Source: Cepaea nemoralis (lineage: Eukaryota; Mollusca; Gastropoda; Stylommatophora; Helicidae). From it: a stretch of 64,000 bases of DNA. Made by a program: the position numbers and the translations under genes. The notes under the pieces are model-generated. The model searched no databases and had not been told where the DNA came from. It was given only the letters and a program-made list of their open reading frames with translations. Position 1 is the stretch's first letter. Each line of letters starts with the position of its first letter. The stretch covers positions 1,016,969 through 1,080,968 of the forward strand of contig JACEFZ010024509.1 in NCBI GenBank assembly GCA_014155875.1, written 5' to 3'. Shown piece after piece: positions 20,236 to 29,490 of the stretch.

Positions 20236-20447
20236 GTGCTACTGACGCCTGTACGGAAATCAAAGAATAGTACAAGAGTAGCTTGCCATACATGTTGTAA
20301 GAAGCGACTAAGGAGGGTGGGCGGGAGACTGAGTACCCCATCGAGTATACAAGTTTATCTGTATAATAAACCGTGCATGAACAAGTCTACAAACGATGAG
20401 TTGGGTAAAAGCCTATGCTCCAGTAGGAGATGAAAGGCAACAGAAGA
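20236..20447 (+). repeat. Possible dispersed repeat 3' end adjoining GAA array
   Basis: Non-simple sequence (for example CTTGCCATACATGTTGTAAG and AAGCGACTAAGGAGGGTGGG) runs straight into the GAA array, as a retroelement 3' end with a simple-repeat tail would. No second copy lies in the window to test this. Confidence 0.3.
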
Positions 20448-20643
20448 TAAGAAGAAGAAGAGGAAGAGGAAGAAGAAGAAGAAGAAGAAGAAGAAGAAGG
20501 AGAAGAAGAAGAAGAGGAAGATGAGAAGAAGAAGAAGAAGAAGAAGAAGAAGAAGAAGAAGAAGAAGAAGAAGGAGAAGAAGAAGAAGAAGAAGACGAAG
20601 AAGAAGAAGAAGAAGAAGAAGAAGAAGAAGAAGAAGAAGAAGA
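20448..20643. repeat. (GAA)n microsatellite
   Basis: About 195 bases of GAA with occasional GGA, GAT and GAC interruptions. Long Arg, Ser and Phe homopolymer ORFs on both strands are artefacts. Confidence 0.95.
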
Positions 20644-20679
20644 TATGGAGATTTTGTGCACGGTTATTTGTCTTCAATC

Positions 20680-20800
20680 GCTGGCTTAAGCTCAAGTATA
20701 GTCCATATACATGCTACCCCTTCTAGTGCACGGGACTGATTTGTGCTTGTGGGTTACTAGTGTACTTCGTCATCAGGCTTCTGAGGTATTATACAGGAGA
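20680..20800 (-). mobile_element. SINE family 3, 3' part
   Basis: TAGTCCATATACATGCTACC and AGTGCACGGGACTGATTTG correspond to the 3' body of SINE family 3 copies at 48310-48420 and 55140-55250. The head is missing. Confidence 0.5.
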
Positions 20801-21440
20801 TGATAATGCCCATTTTGATTTCACCCTGAAGGTCTGAAATAAGAGCAGTCTGCATGTTCCAAATCACAGCTTCATGGAATCAGATGACCGGTTTTGTTTT
20901 TTCTTTTTCATATTTATTCCACATATACACGCCTGGTACGCATTTCATAAAACTGATTCTATTTTAGATTCTTGCTGGTTAAAGCACAATGTCCCTTCTA
21001 GTCGTAGTTGAACAGGAACCACTGCTGTGATAAGCTAATGCCCTATGTACTGTACCACCACGACTCTCCTGCTCTATAAGGATATCGACTACGGGTAACT
21101 GTGAGATATGGTCAGAAAGCTTCACACCAAACAACACTGAATGAAATAATACACCTCACGCAGCCAACTCAATATCTCCCGCTCTGTCATGATCTAATTT
21201 CAACGGCACACCACAAACATCCCCCCTCCACGTATTGTGTCATGTGTGTTTTAGCTTTATTAAACGCGCCTTTTGCAGAGGTAAAATGAATAATGAGAAC
21301 CGGCAGACGAAAGAGAAATCGATGTGACAGAGATGGCCGAATAAACAGTAGACGCATGTTTATCAAGGTGAGCGACTTGTAAGCAACATTTACCCGTGAC
21401 ATTGGTGCCAGGTCAGTGGATATAAAAAGCGCGGGACTCC
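20801..21440. other. Unassigned interval
   Basis: No convincing exon or repeat family is seen. Short ORFs at 21101 (+) and 21187 (-) have no supporting features. Confidence 0.35.
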
Positions 21441-21525
21441 CAAACTGGTGAGGGGCTGCGATAGCGCACTATCCAGCACGTCTGGCTGCCGGTCCGACAA
21501 TCTTGGGATCGAGTTCGCTTAGAGG
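21441..21525 (+). repeat. tRNA-like SINE head, possible
   Basis: GGGGCTGCGATAGCGCA followed about 45 bases later by TTGGGATCGAGTTCG resembles a diverged box A and box B pair. Single copy in the window. Confidence 0.25.
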
Positions 21526-21904
21526 CATACTTTTAAAATTGACTCTGGTCGCCTGCTACGACGCAGCATGAAATGTGTATGTGGGAATATTTTAGGAAGT
21601 AAAGGCGGGTGATCTTGATGACATGACACTTAAAGTGCTGATTGGACACTGCAAATATGGGTAGATAAATTTGTGTTGTTCCGGACGAAGACAATAAGAT
21701 CGAAACTTTGATTCGTTGTGATGTGTTGTAACTTTTGTTTATTTGATTTTTACGTTACTAGCAAGAGATGGGACGTTACTATTATCATTGTTAATTTCTA
21801 CATTGGGATTTCCATTTGCCGAATTTGCCACCGAGCAAGCTGACGTGGTCAGTCGGACACTGCCGTGTTATGACAAGCCATACCTATCATCCACGTAAAC
21901 CCAA
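21526..21904. other. Unassigned interval
   Basis: AT-rich intergenic sequence with nothing I can name. Confidence 0.35.
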
Positions 21905-22440
21905 AGCTATAGAATATGAAACAACATTCGTAGTTAGCTGTGCTATAAGGATTTGTCTTCTTAAATGGAAAACTGACATGCATATTTAGATGTTATACAA
22001 CTATGGAATATAGACATAATTCGTACCTAATAATTTGTTTAAGAACCACTGTCTTGTGACGAGCGTTAGACGAAATGGAAAACTCACATGTATAATTAGA
22101 TAATCAAGAAAAGTAGAATATGAACATAGTTGGTACCCGTTCAATGGATTAAGAACCACTGTTGTGGGACGGATGTTAGACGGAATGGAAAACCTGTATG
22201 CAAGTAGACAACCAACAACTATTAAATATGGACATAATTGGTGCCCAGATTTAGTTTAAGAACCCCTGTCCTGAGACGGTTGCCAGACGAAATGGAAAAC
22301 TCACATGCATATTTCACAACCAAAAAGAAATGGAGTAAGGACAGAATATTTATTCATTCACCAGTTTCAGAACCGCTGTCCTGGGGCGGTTTTCAGACGA
22401 AATGAAAAACTCACATGCATATTTAGATAACCGGAGGCAG
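21905..22440. repeat. Degenerate ~110-bp minisatellite, five units
   Basis: The block AAATGGAAAACTCACATGC recurs near 21965, 22073, 22186, 22290 and 22402. Each copy is preceded by AAGAACCACTGTC and a GACG.TTAGACG block, giving a period of about 104-113 bases. Confidence 0.75.
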
Positions 22441-23050
22441 TTGCATCAATTTTATGTACACTGGCACGGAAATAGTAAACAGATGACAAAAGATCCTCCA
22501 CGAGAATGCCTGGTGATCATGGAAGCGTGCAACGCTATGAGAAACGAACAATGAACAACAACTTTCCGTGTCTTTGTTCATATCTCTATGTTATTTGTTT
22601 TGTAGACTTGCCGGGCCTGCAGTCACATGTCCCTGATTGTGAAGTCATTTCTGCTTCTGGAGTGGTCTTTTGTTGTCAAAATAGATGAGAATCGGAAGGG
22701 TCAAACGGTATCTTTATATCGAGTGAATAGGAAAGTCAGAAGTATTGCAGTCATTGAGCTGGTCTTGGGGCTTCCTGATCATACTATTAATTATTATTTG
22801 GTTGTTGTGTCTCATACCGCTCTCTTTTACTGATTCAGTGGCAAACATAAAATATGATGCGCAATCACATGTACAAGTGTTATATTGGAAATTTCCGTTC
22901 ACTGAGCACTGAAAAAGCGGAAGACCCCCCACGAAACAAAAGAAATAACACGATGACACCTAGTATGGCGACATATCGTCCTTGTATCCAAATGGGAGGT
23001 CACATTCGGCGATATGTTATCCTTGGGCTCTGAAACAGTTAATTTTACAC
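22441..23050. other. Unassigned interval
   Basis: Contains short overlapping ORFs on both strands (22506-22959) without motifs. No exon or repeat is supported. Confidence 0.3.
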
Positions 23051-23206
23051 AGGATGTATTTTTAATGACTGTGCAGTGTTTGAAAATATTGCCGGTCCAA
23101 GTTTCGTATTTACCTATTATGTTGCGTGAACTTATCAGAGGGTGAATACAAAACTTGGACTGGTAATATATTCAAACACTGCACAGTCATTAAAAATGCA
23201 CCCTAT
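23051..23206. repeat. Fold-back / MITE-like inverted repeat
   Basis: The left arm (TTTTTAATGACTGTGCAGTG then TTTGAAAATATTGCC) and right arm (ATTCAAACACTGCACAGTCA then TTAAAAATGC) are reverse complements over about 60 bases, with a spacer of about 30 bases. There is no coding content. A target-site duplication is not clear. Confidence 0.75.
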
Positions 23207-23619
23207 AAATGTCTACATTGACAGTTGAGCCACAATCCACACATAGCCGCAGGAGAATTAGGAGCAGCTCGCTTTGCATTGATTTTCACAATGCTATAGG
23301 CGTCAATCATTCTTAAAGCTGTAGCAAAATACTGAACGTAATACTACGAGAAAACCACACACAACCATTAAATGCCGATCTTGATTGCGACGTCATGTAA
23401 AGGACATGCAGATAACTTTTAATTGCATTCATAGATTTGTGCATGCTTGTTTTATAATAGTCCTGGGTCTCCTCCTTCCTCTTTCTCCTAGTACTGTGCT
23501 CTTCAATACTTTCTTTGGGGCATCTACGTGTCTTAGTGTGTGACAAATCATCGGGCGTTCGCCTGTTTAATTTTTAAAGTTCTGCTAGTTTCCAGAACTT
23601 GTTCATTTATTGGGTTTTC
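23207..23619. other. Interval with SINE family 2 tail trace
   Basis: TGTAAAGGACATGCAGATAAC at about 23396-23416 resembles the tail of SINE family 2 in plus orientation. The rest is unassigned. Confidence 0.35.
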
Positions 23620-24150
23620 AGTCAAACGGTATCTTATCATGTCTCGACAACACCGTAGTTCGAAAGGGGTTTTCCTTGGCGCAGCGAACAAACTATCGGA
23701 GAACATGCTTCAAGAATACACCAGCTAACAACATACATGAGGTGAACTTACTGGTCTATCGAAACTATTAAAAAAAAGTCTTAACAGTCGAGAGAATCGA
23801 CTTCATTGCCCCGAGTTTCATCCCATATGGCTGGGTCTCTTTCCGCAGGGTGGCCTGTCGAAAGCGTCGAACAAAGCACAAACTCCAGCGATGACCCCCA
23901 GGAGTCTCCGAAAAAAAATGCACTCGTGAACCTAAAGCCTTTTAGCCCGGAATCGAACCCACGACCTTCGGAGCGCGAGGCAAACGGCTTGACTACTTCG
24001 CCACGGAGACTACTTCAAGAATGTAGCAACTAGCTACCATACATGATCAAGTGTAGCAAATATAAGCCACATGCTTCAAGAATGTACCAGCTACCTTACA
24101 TGAGCGAACTTTCAGGTCTATGGAGACCATCGGGGCACACGTTCTTTATG
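23620..24150. repeat. Dispersed repeat with ~75-bp subunits, split by a SINE
   Basis: Subunits containing CATGCTTCAAGAATG, CACCAACTAGC, CATACATGAGGTGAACTTAC and TGGTCTAT.GA recur here and at 47745-48065, with shared lead-in ATCTTATCATGT and CGTAGTTCG. In this copy a SINE family 1 element (23778-24010) is inserted between subunits. Confidence 0.6.
23778..24010 (-). mobile_element. SINE family 1 copy
   Basis: Full minus-strand copy: body from AGTCGAGAGAATCGACTTC to the head, with box B GGTTCGATTCC near 23952 and box A TGGCGAAGTAG near 23995. It sits inside the dispersed repeat that is uninterrupted at 47745-48065. Confidence 0.75.
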
Positions 24151-24428
24151 AACTACAACAGATTGAGGTGAGCTTAATCATTTATTTAAACTACAGTGAA
24201 TGTAGTTGTTTTTACATGTATTTACATATTGTGACAACCGGACAGATTTGTGGAAAGAGAGACAGGGGAAGACAGCATGATAACATTTATTCGACGAACA
24301 ATAAATAATTGCTCAAATATAGTGAGGCATTAGCAATGAGACGGTTCCAGTCGGTTTTATGCAAGCAGAAAGAGTTAGTGTTCAATTTGAAATTATCGTT
24401 TGTTTGTTTGTTTGTTTGTTTTTTTTTG

Positions 24429-24692
24429 AAATTATCGTGGGAGTCTCTGTGGCGAAGTGGTCAAGCCGTTTGACTCGTGTTCCGATGGTTGTTGGTTCAA
24501 TTCCGGGCCGCGCCCTTCGGTTTACGAGTTAAATGTTTCTGAGACTCCTGTGGGTCGTCGCTAAAAGCTACGGAGTTCGTGCTTTGTGCGACGCTTTCCG
24601 TGCTACGGAAAGAGACCGAGCCATATGGGATAAAATCTGGTGCAATGAAGTCGACGCTGTCGACTTTTAAGCGACTTTAAATTATCGTGGGG
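24429..24692 (+). mobile_element. SINE family 1 copy with 13-bp target-site duplication
   Basis: Plus-strand copy. Box A TGGCGAAGTGG near 24451 and box B GGTTCAATTCC near 24494 give an RNA polymerase III-type tRNA head; a roughly 160-bp body follows and ends TTTTAAGCGACTTT. It is flanked by AAATTATCGTGGG at 24429-24441 and 24680-24692. A third piece, GAAATTATCG, lies at 24389 ahead of a (GTTT)n run. Confidence 0.8.
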
Positions 24693-24749
24693 ATAACAGA
24701 TGTTCCACATTCGAACAATACAATTAACTATGAATTTTAACTGTTTCAG

Positions 24750-25080
24750 CTTAGGGACGCAGAGTGTTTCCAAGGCATCAGGGCCGGGATCTATACTGGC
24801 CAAGACCTGCTGACACGTCCACGCCGTGCGTCCTGGGCAACAGGTCCCTCCGGGGACCTGGCTAACATCAGTAGGATCGAAGATTCCTACGAAGCCGGAG
24901 AATATCTGCCTACATGGCGAGGAACCACCAGCCTGCACACCATAAGCCAGGCATGGGACAACGGATACTCACGCAAACCTCAGGTTGGACAACAGGATGT
25001 ATTCATCCGACATACAGGACTTCACGCTGGAGTTCGCAGCCAGCGAACACAAGCAAGCAAGCAAGCAAGCAACTGTTTAA
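24750..25080 (+). CDS. Candidate terminal exon, unknown protein
   Basis: A reading frame opens after a good 3' splice-site-like sequence (TTTTAACTGTTTCAG) ending at about 24749. It runs for about 110 codons to TAA at about 25080. Its composition is more GC-rich and codon-like than the flanks; part reads WRGTTSLHTISQAWDNGY. The last codons fall in an (AAGC)n run. I do not recognise the protein. Against it: no upstream exon was found, and the CAAG run could instead be a retroelement tail. It may be chance. Confidence 0.3.
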
Positions 25081-25118
25081 GCTAAAGTATTATTAATTTA
25101 TTCACTTTATATGATATA

Positions 25119-25193
25119 TAAATATGCAGTATGCACCTGACGAAATGCAGCGAAATATACCAGGCAATAAAACGTGCAATATATTGTTTTGTG
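25119..25193 (+). mobile_element. Penelope-like 3' end repeat, truncated copy
   Basis: CACCTGACGAAATGCAGCG then AAATATACCAGGCAATAAAA and CGTGCAATATATTG align with the 3' end of the Penelope-like remnant at 29225-29290 and with 58578-58640 in reverse. Confidence 0.5.
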
Positions 25194-25849
25194 GCTTTTG
25201 TGTTTAACTTCACAAAGGGAATATATAGCTTTGAAAAGTAAATGAATAGCCACATTTACTTATCATAGTCAGGTAAAACATGAGAAGTTCAATAACACAC
25301 TATACTTTGCTTGAGACGTAAAGATTTAAATACAACGCTTTCAAACAAGTACCAAACATCAATTTTATCCAGGAGACAACACAGCATGCAGATAATAGAC
25401 CCGTTCAAAAGCAGCAGTAGATTTAATTTTGAAGTGATTTTCAAACAGGCAATTCTCCGAACATAACCGAAGCCAGCCCGTGGCATTAAGCGCGGTAATA
25501 AATTCCAACTAATTACCTTGCTCGAAAAATCAATCGACGGAAGAATGATTGTATTATTTTTAAACACGCGCAGTCGATTAAGGAACAATTATTCTCCTCC
25601 TGTGCCCTCCACCACGGAGAGGCGAAGTGGGGTTGATAGGACAACTTATAAAAGGCAACCACAGAAAAAGGGAAGCGCCGAGTGACTGTAACCTGCGGGG
25701 AGTTAGCGGAAGATGCAATGGAGGATCGTTACTTGATGAAATATTAAAACAACCAGGAGGATATCCTGGGCATGCACTTCAGTTTAATAATTAAATATTG
25801 ATATAATAATTATAATAACAGTAGTATGACAAGAAGCAAACTTTTTATA
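25194..25849. other. Unassigned interval
   Basis: No gene or repeat family is supported. A 99-codon minus ORF (25289-25588) has ordinary AT-rich composition and no motif. Confidence 0.35.
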
Positions 25850-25854
25850 AGTAA

Positions 25855-25891
<37 letters not shown>

Positions 25892-26316
25892 TTAAGAATA
25901 GTGGTCGTATATGTAGTGGTGGTGGTATAATTTGTGGTGAACATAGCAGTAGTAGTGGTGGTGGTATAAGTAGTGATGGTGGTATAAGTAGTGGTGGTGG
26001 TAGTAGTAATGGTGGTGGTGGTACAAATAGTGGTGGTGGTATAAAGTAGTGGTGGTGGTATAAGTAGTGGTGGTGGTATAAGTAGTGGTGGTGGTATAAG
26101 TAGTGGTGGTGGCAGCAGCGACTGGAGTAGTAGAGGTGGTGGTGGTAGTAGTAGTAGTGGTATAAGTAGTGGTGGTAGTATTAGTAGCGGTGGTGGTTTA
26201 AGTAGTGGTGGTGGTATAAATAGTGGTGGTTGTATAAATAGTGGTAGTGACAGCAGCGGCCGGAGTAGTAGTAGGCGTAGTAGTAGCAGTAGTAGTAGTA
26301 GCAATAGTAGTAGAGA

Positions 26317-26357
<41 letters not shown>

Positions 26358-26384
26358 ATTGTTGTAGTAGTAGAAGAAGAAGAG

Positions 26385-26459
<75 letters not shown>

Positions 26460-26482
26460 ATTGTTGTAGTAGTAGAAGAAGA

Positions 26483-26546
<64 letters not shown>

Positions 26547-26710
26547 ATAGTGGTAGTAGAAGTGGTAGTAGTAATGGTGATAACAATAATAGTGGTGGTA
26601 GTAGTAGTGTTAATAATACTATTGACATAAGTAATAAAATAACAGTAGTATTGGTGGTGGTGGTGGTGACGGTGGTGGTGGCGGTGGTGGTGGTGGTGGT
26701 GGCGTGGTAG
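25850..26710. repeat. Compound (TAG)n / (TGG)n array
   Basis: About 860 bases of TAG, TGG and GTA triplets with two GAAGAAGAAG interruptions (about 26370 and 26475). Poly-Leu and poly-Val ORFs on the two strands are by-products. The array abuts the 3' tail of a SINE at 26713, so it probably grew from that tail. Confidence 0.95.
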
Positions 26711-26712
26711 TA

Positions 26713-26960
26713 AAAGTTAGGTGCATATCCTCCACAAAACGTCGCAGTCATCCCCAGCATCTTAGCTGTTTGTGATCTCTTGGCAAGTTTACGTTCAGTA
26801 GTTTGCCGTTGCTTTCTGAACGTCCGGCACCCATACCATTTTCATAAAAAACCAACGCAAGGCAGCCTGCTGCCAAATCGACCGCAGCCGTGTTTCGAAC
26901 GCGGTATGCGGAATTACGAACATCGTCAGTAACTCCTTCGCCACGAAGCCGTTGAGGTAG
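26713..26960 (-). mobile_element. SINE family 2 copy, full length
   Basis: The best-preserved copy. The head on the minus strand has TTCGTGGCGAAGGAGTTA (box A, about 26945) and CGCGTTCGAAACACGG (box B, about 26897). The body has CAGAAAGCAACGGCAAACTA and the tail GGATATGCACCTAAC. The 3' end touches the TAG/TGG array. Confidence 0.8.
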
Positions 26961-27689
26961 TAGTAGAAGGAGCAGCAGCAGCAGCAGTACGAACCATGAA
27001 CTCCACACTTACCGATATAACCACACAATGAGGATGACGATGGGATTATCTACCACGGGCAGTCCTTTACAATATTAGTTACTACCTCTGTAGTCTGAAA
27101 ATGAAGAGGCGAAAGAGGTCACAGAAATCTGAACCCTTTCTAACAAATACCACTTGAAAAAGAACAGCGGAAGGAATTACTTAACAGACATCCCAAGAGG
27201 AGTATCCCCATCACCGCGGCGTTCCCACCAGCACCAGAGAAAACGCCAGGGATCCCAGCCTTCAATAATCTGGAGCCATGCACTTTACTTTCACGGGCTG
27301 CAAAATCTACTGTCCGCAGTTCATTGCAAATAGTGGTTATCGACCCAGATTGCAGGCGCTCGTGTTGGCTAAAGGCGGGTTGCATTTTCCACTTTCATAA
27401 TTCTCGTTAAAAGCACCAGTGTGATTGACTATCGTCTTGGGAGTGGGTATGCACGCTTGCGCAGAGCCGCGAGGAGAACAGGTCAATGATTGCCGATGTA
27501 TGCTCCTTTTGTTTAGGACTTAGCTTTTCCAATTCCAGCGCTAAAATTGTATCATTTGATAAAAGATGATTTTTCTGGCAATAATTTTAGTGAGAATTGT
27601 CTCTATTGCCACCAGTGGTGTCTGTTCCTCATCTTCTTCGTCCTCAACTACTACTATCTCCCCTTCCCCTTTTCACCATCATGATCTTT
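26961..27689. other. Unassigned interval
   Basis: Apart from a short (GCA)n run near 26975, nothing is identified. A minus ORF at 27140-27385 has no recognised domain. Confidence 0.35.
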
Positions 27690-27745
27690 TTTTCTTTCTT
27701 CTTTTCCTTCGTCTTCTCCTCCTCCTTCTCCTCCTCCTCCTCCAC
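27690..27745. repeat. Short pyrimidine (TCC/TTC)n tract
   Basis: CTTCTTTTCCTTCGTCTTC followed by CTCCTCCTCC repeats; low complexity. Confidence 0.8.
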
Positions 27746-27782
27746 CGTCCAATTTGTTTTTGATTTGGACGTACTTGCATTT

Positions 27783-27985
27783 ACAATAGGCCGGCTCTGT
27801 GGCAAAAGGAGTTTCTAATGCAATTCGTAATCCCGCATAACGCGTTGGAAACACAGCTGAGGGCGATTTGGAAGCGGACAGTCATGCGTTGCTTTCTATA
27901 CAGTGTATGGACGCTGGTCTTACAGAAAGAAATGGCAAACCACTGACCGTAAACTTGCCCAGGGATCACAAACAGCCAATTACAA
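27783..27985 (+). mobile_element. SINE family 2 copy, plus strand
   Basis: GGCTCTGTGGCAAAAGGAGTT (box A), a diverged box B (CGCGTTGGAAACACAG), GGGCGATTTGGAAGC and AACTTGCCCAGGGATCACAA follow the family 2 order. The 3' tail is cut. Confidence 0.65.
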
Positions 27986-28079
27986 CAGAGCTGCGATCTT
28001 TGCGACTTTCGGCCGACACATTTGATTTCTTTGGGCGTTTGTTGACCGAGCTAACATTTCCGTATGTTTGATGGGACGT

Positions 28080-28255
28080 TCCATCCTCGCCCTTTCACCC
28101 ACAGGTGTTTCCCCACAACAGACCCGCCGAGAACAACCGTAGTAGGTTGCATGCCGGGAAGACAGGAGCAGACCATGGGCATTGCCCGCCGTCCAATGAG
28201 GCATCACGAATTGTAGCGCCGATATACGATGCTGTACTACTGAAATACTGAAGTA
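28080..28255. other. Unassigned interval
   Basis: No gene or repeat assignment. Confidence 0.3.
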
Positions 28256-28452
28256 CTGGAGAACTTAGTGACAGCTGGCAAGATCGAAGGGAACAGACCA
28301 AGAGGAAGACCGAGAGGAAAATACCTGGATGGCTTGGCCACATGGCATGGACGAGACAGGAACACTGAGCTGATCCACGACTCTGGTGATCGAGTGAAAT
28401 GGCGAATCATGACCGCCCACGCTTTCCGGCATGGCACATGATTGATTGATTG
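28256..28452 (+). mobile_element. LINE ORF2 C-terminus and 3' end
   Basis: The plus-strand frame reads ENLVTAGKIEGNRPRGRPRG, then KYLDGLATWHGRDRNTELIH. It is homologous to the C-terminal tail of the LINE at 46789-47139 (LENLVTTGNIEGKRTRGRQR). The element ends in a short (ATTG)n tail at about 28438-28452. Truncated copy, non-functional. Confidence 0.75.
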
Positions 28453-28869
28453 ACTACTGAAATCACCCAAGGAACCGCCATGTCCTGCACATGACTGCTT
28501 AGAATCAATTTTGTATATTGCGGCCCAGGCTCACCACAGACTTCACATTTAAGACCAGAAGTAAACCTGGGACAATGATGACCGCCACACAGTGGGCGGT
28601 CTGGCCAAACTTTCCATCGACTGCTGGCCAAGCAGTTGTCTATTTGGTGGCCACTGAGATGCTATTGTCACCTGCCCACCTCGCGCCATTTGCTGCAGCA
28701 GATATAGGAACATGCAAGATCTCTCCTTCAGTTTGGAGCAGCTTGCATATACAGCCTGGTTTTCTCTATGAGAACAGATATTCCGTTTAGCAGACGATAT
28801 CTAATGCACTTTCTAACCGTCAGTCAGTAGGAGCCTGACCCGATGGACATATAAACCCGTCAATTAGTA
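28453..28869. other. Unassigned interval
   Basis: ORFs on both strands (28407-28631 minus, 28518-28790 plus) overlap. The minus one has a CX2HH / CX2C pattern but no recognisable family. Confidence 0.3.
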
Positions 28870-29210
28870 AGAACAGCGTGGTCGAACACATACCCAATTG
28901 GATTGACAGAATAATAAACAGAGACGCTGGGAACCTGGTCAAGGCGACACACCACAAACTTCATATGTCATCATTTGGACGGCACATTTTAGAAGTCGGT
29001 CACGTGACTGATAGAGACCATGAGTATCGAGTGTTGTTTAACACTCTAAATGGTCGCTTGCTAAAGGTGGCTGAAGCAATCGCCATTAATCGGCAGAAGT
29101 CAGTATCGCGCAAACAGAAAGAAATGACAGTCAATTTAAAATACCGTGGCAGACAATTGAAAATATGTGTATATTTCAGCTTGAAGGATTCATCTAATCG
29201 CTTTAGTTAA
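28870..29210 (+). mobile_element. Penelope-like element remnant, GIY-YIG C-terminal part
   Basis: The plus-strand frame (28878-29210) holds SSFGRHILEVGHVTDRDHEY, then a NGRLLKVAEAIAINRQKSV segment ending near TVNL. This order (H..L..GH, then a LLK.AEA.AI helix, then a short tail) is typical of the C-terminal part of the GIY-YIG nuclease domain of Penelope-like retroelements. The GIY and YIG residues themselves are not visible and upstream RT is absent, so it is a 5'-truncated copy. Assignment is by family memory, not by search. Confidence 0.5.
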
Positions 29211-29290
29211 TGTTGTGTAATTTCTGCAGTATATACCTGACGAGATATAGCGAAATATGCCAGACAATAAATCGTGCAATCTATTGTTTG
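29162..29290 (+). repeat. 3' end of Penelope-like element
   Basis: TGTGTATATTTCAGCTTGAA through CTGCAGTATATACCTGACGA to ATAAATCGTGCAATCTATTG. It recurs at 58578-58708 (reverse, long match) and 25119-25193 (short). All copies keep CTGACGA and GCGAAATAT blocks about 6 bases apart, a hammerhead-like core arrangement (see findings). Confidence 0.6.
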
Positions 29291-29490
29291 TGTCTTCATA
29301 ATGAAAATTAGTCTGACTATCGGGCGCGTTAGCATAGACGATAGGAAGCTACGTTGATAATGTCACTGGCGCGATCGGGCGAGCTTTTGTCGTCTCGCTA
29401 AGTGAGGGAAAGACTGGACCTTTGTCCCTTCACACATTAAGGCCTACAATATGTCATTGCCCTACTACATCACAGGCGCATAGCAAGTTC

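Noticed and set aside
24442..24520. Functional tRNA gene
   Set aside because: Box A and B are present, but the same sequence is followed by a conserved SINE body and flanked by target-site duplications; it is a SINE head.
25810..26760. 316-codon minus ORF rich in Leu, Pro and Thr
   Set aside because: Translation of the TAG/TGG triplet array; no start context, no exon flanks.
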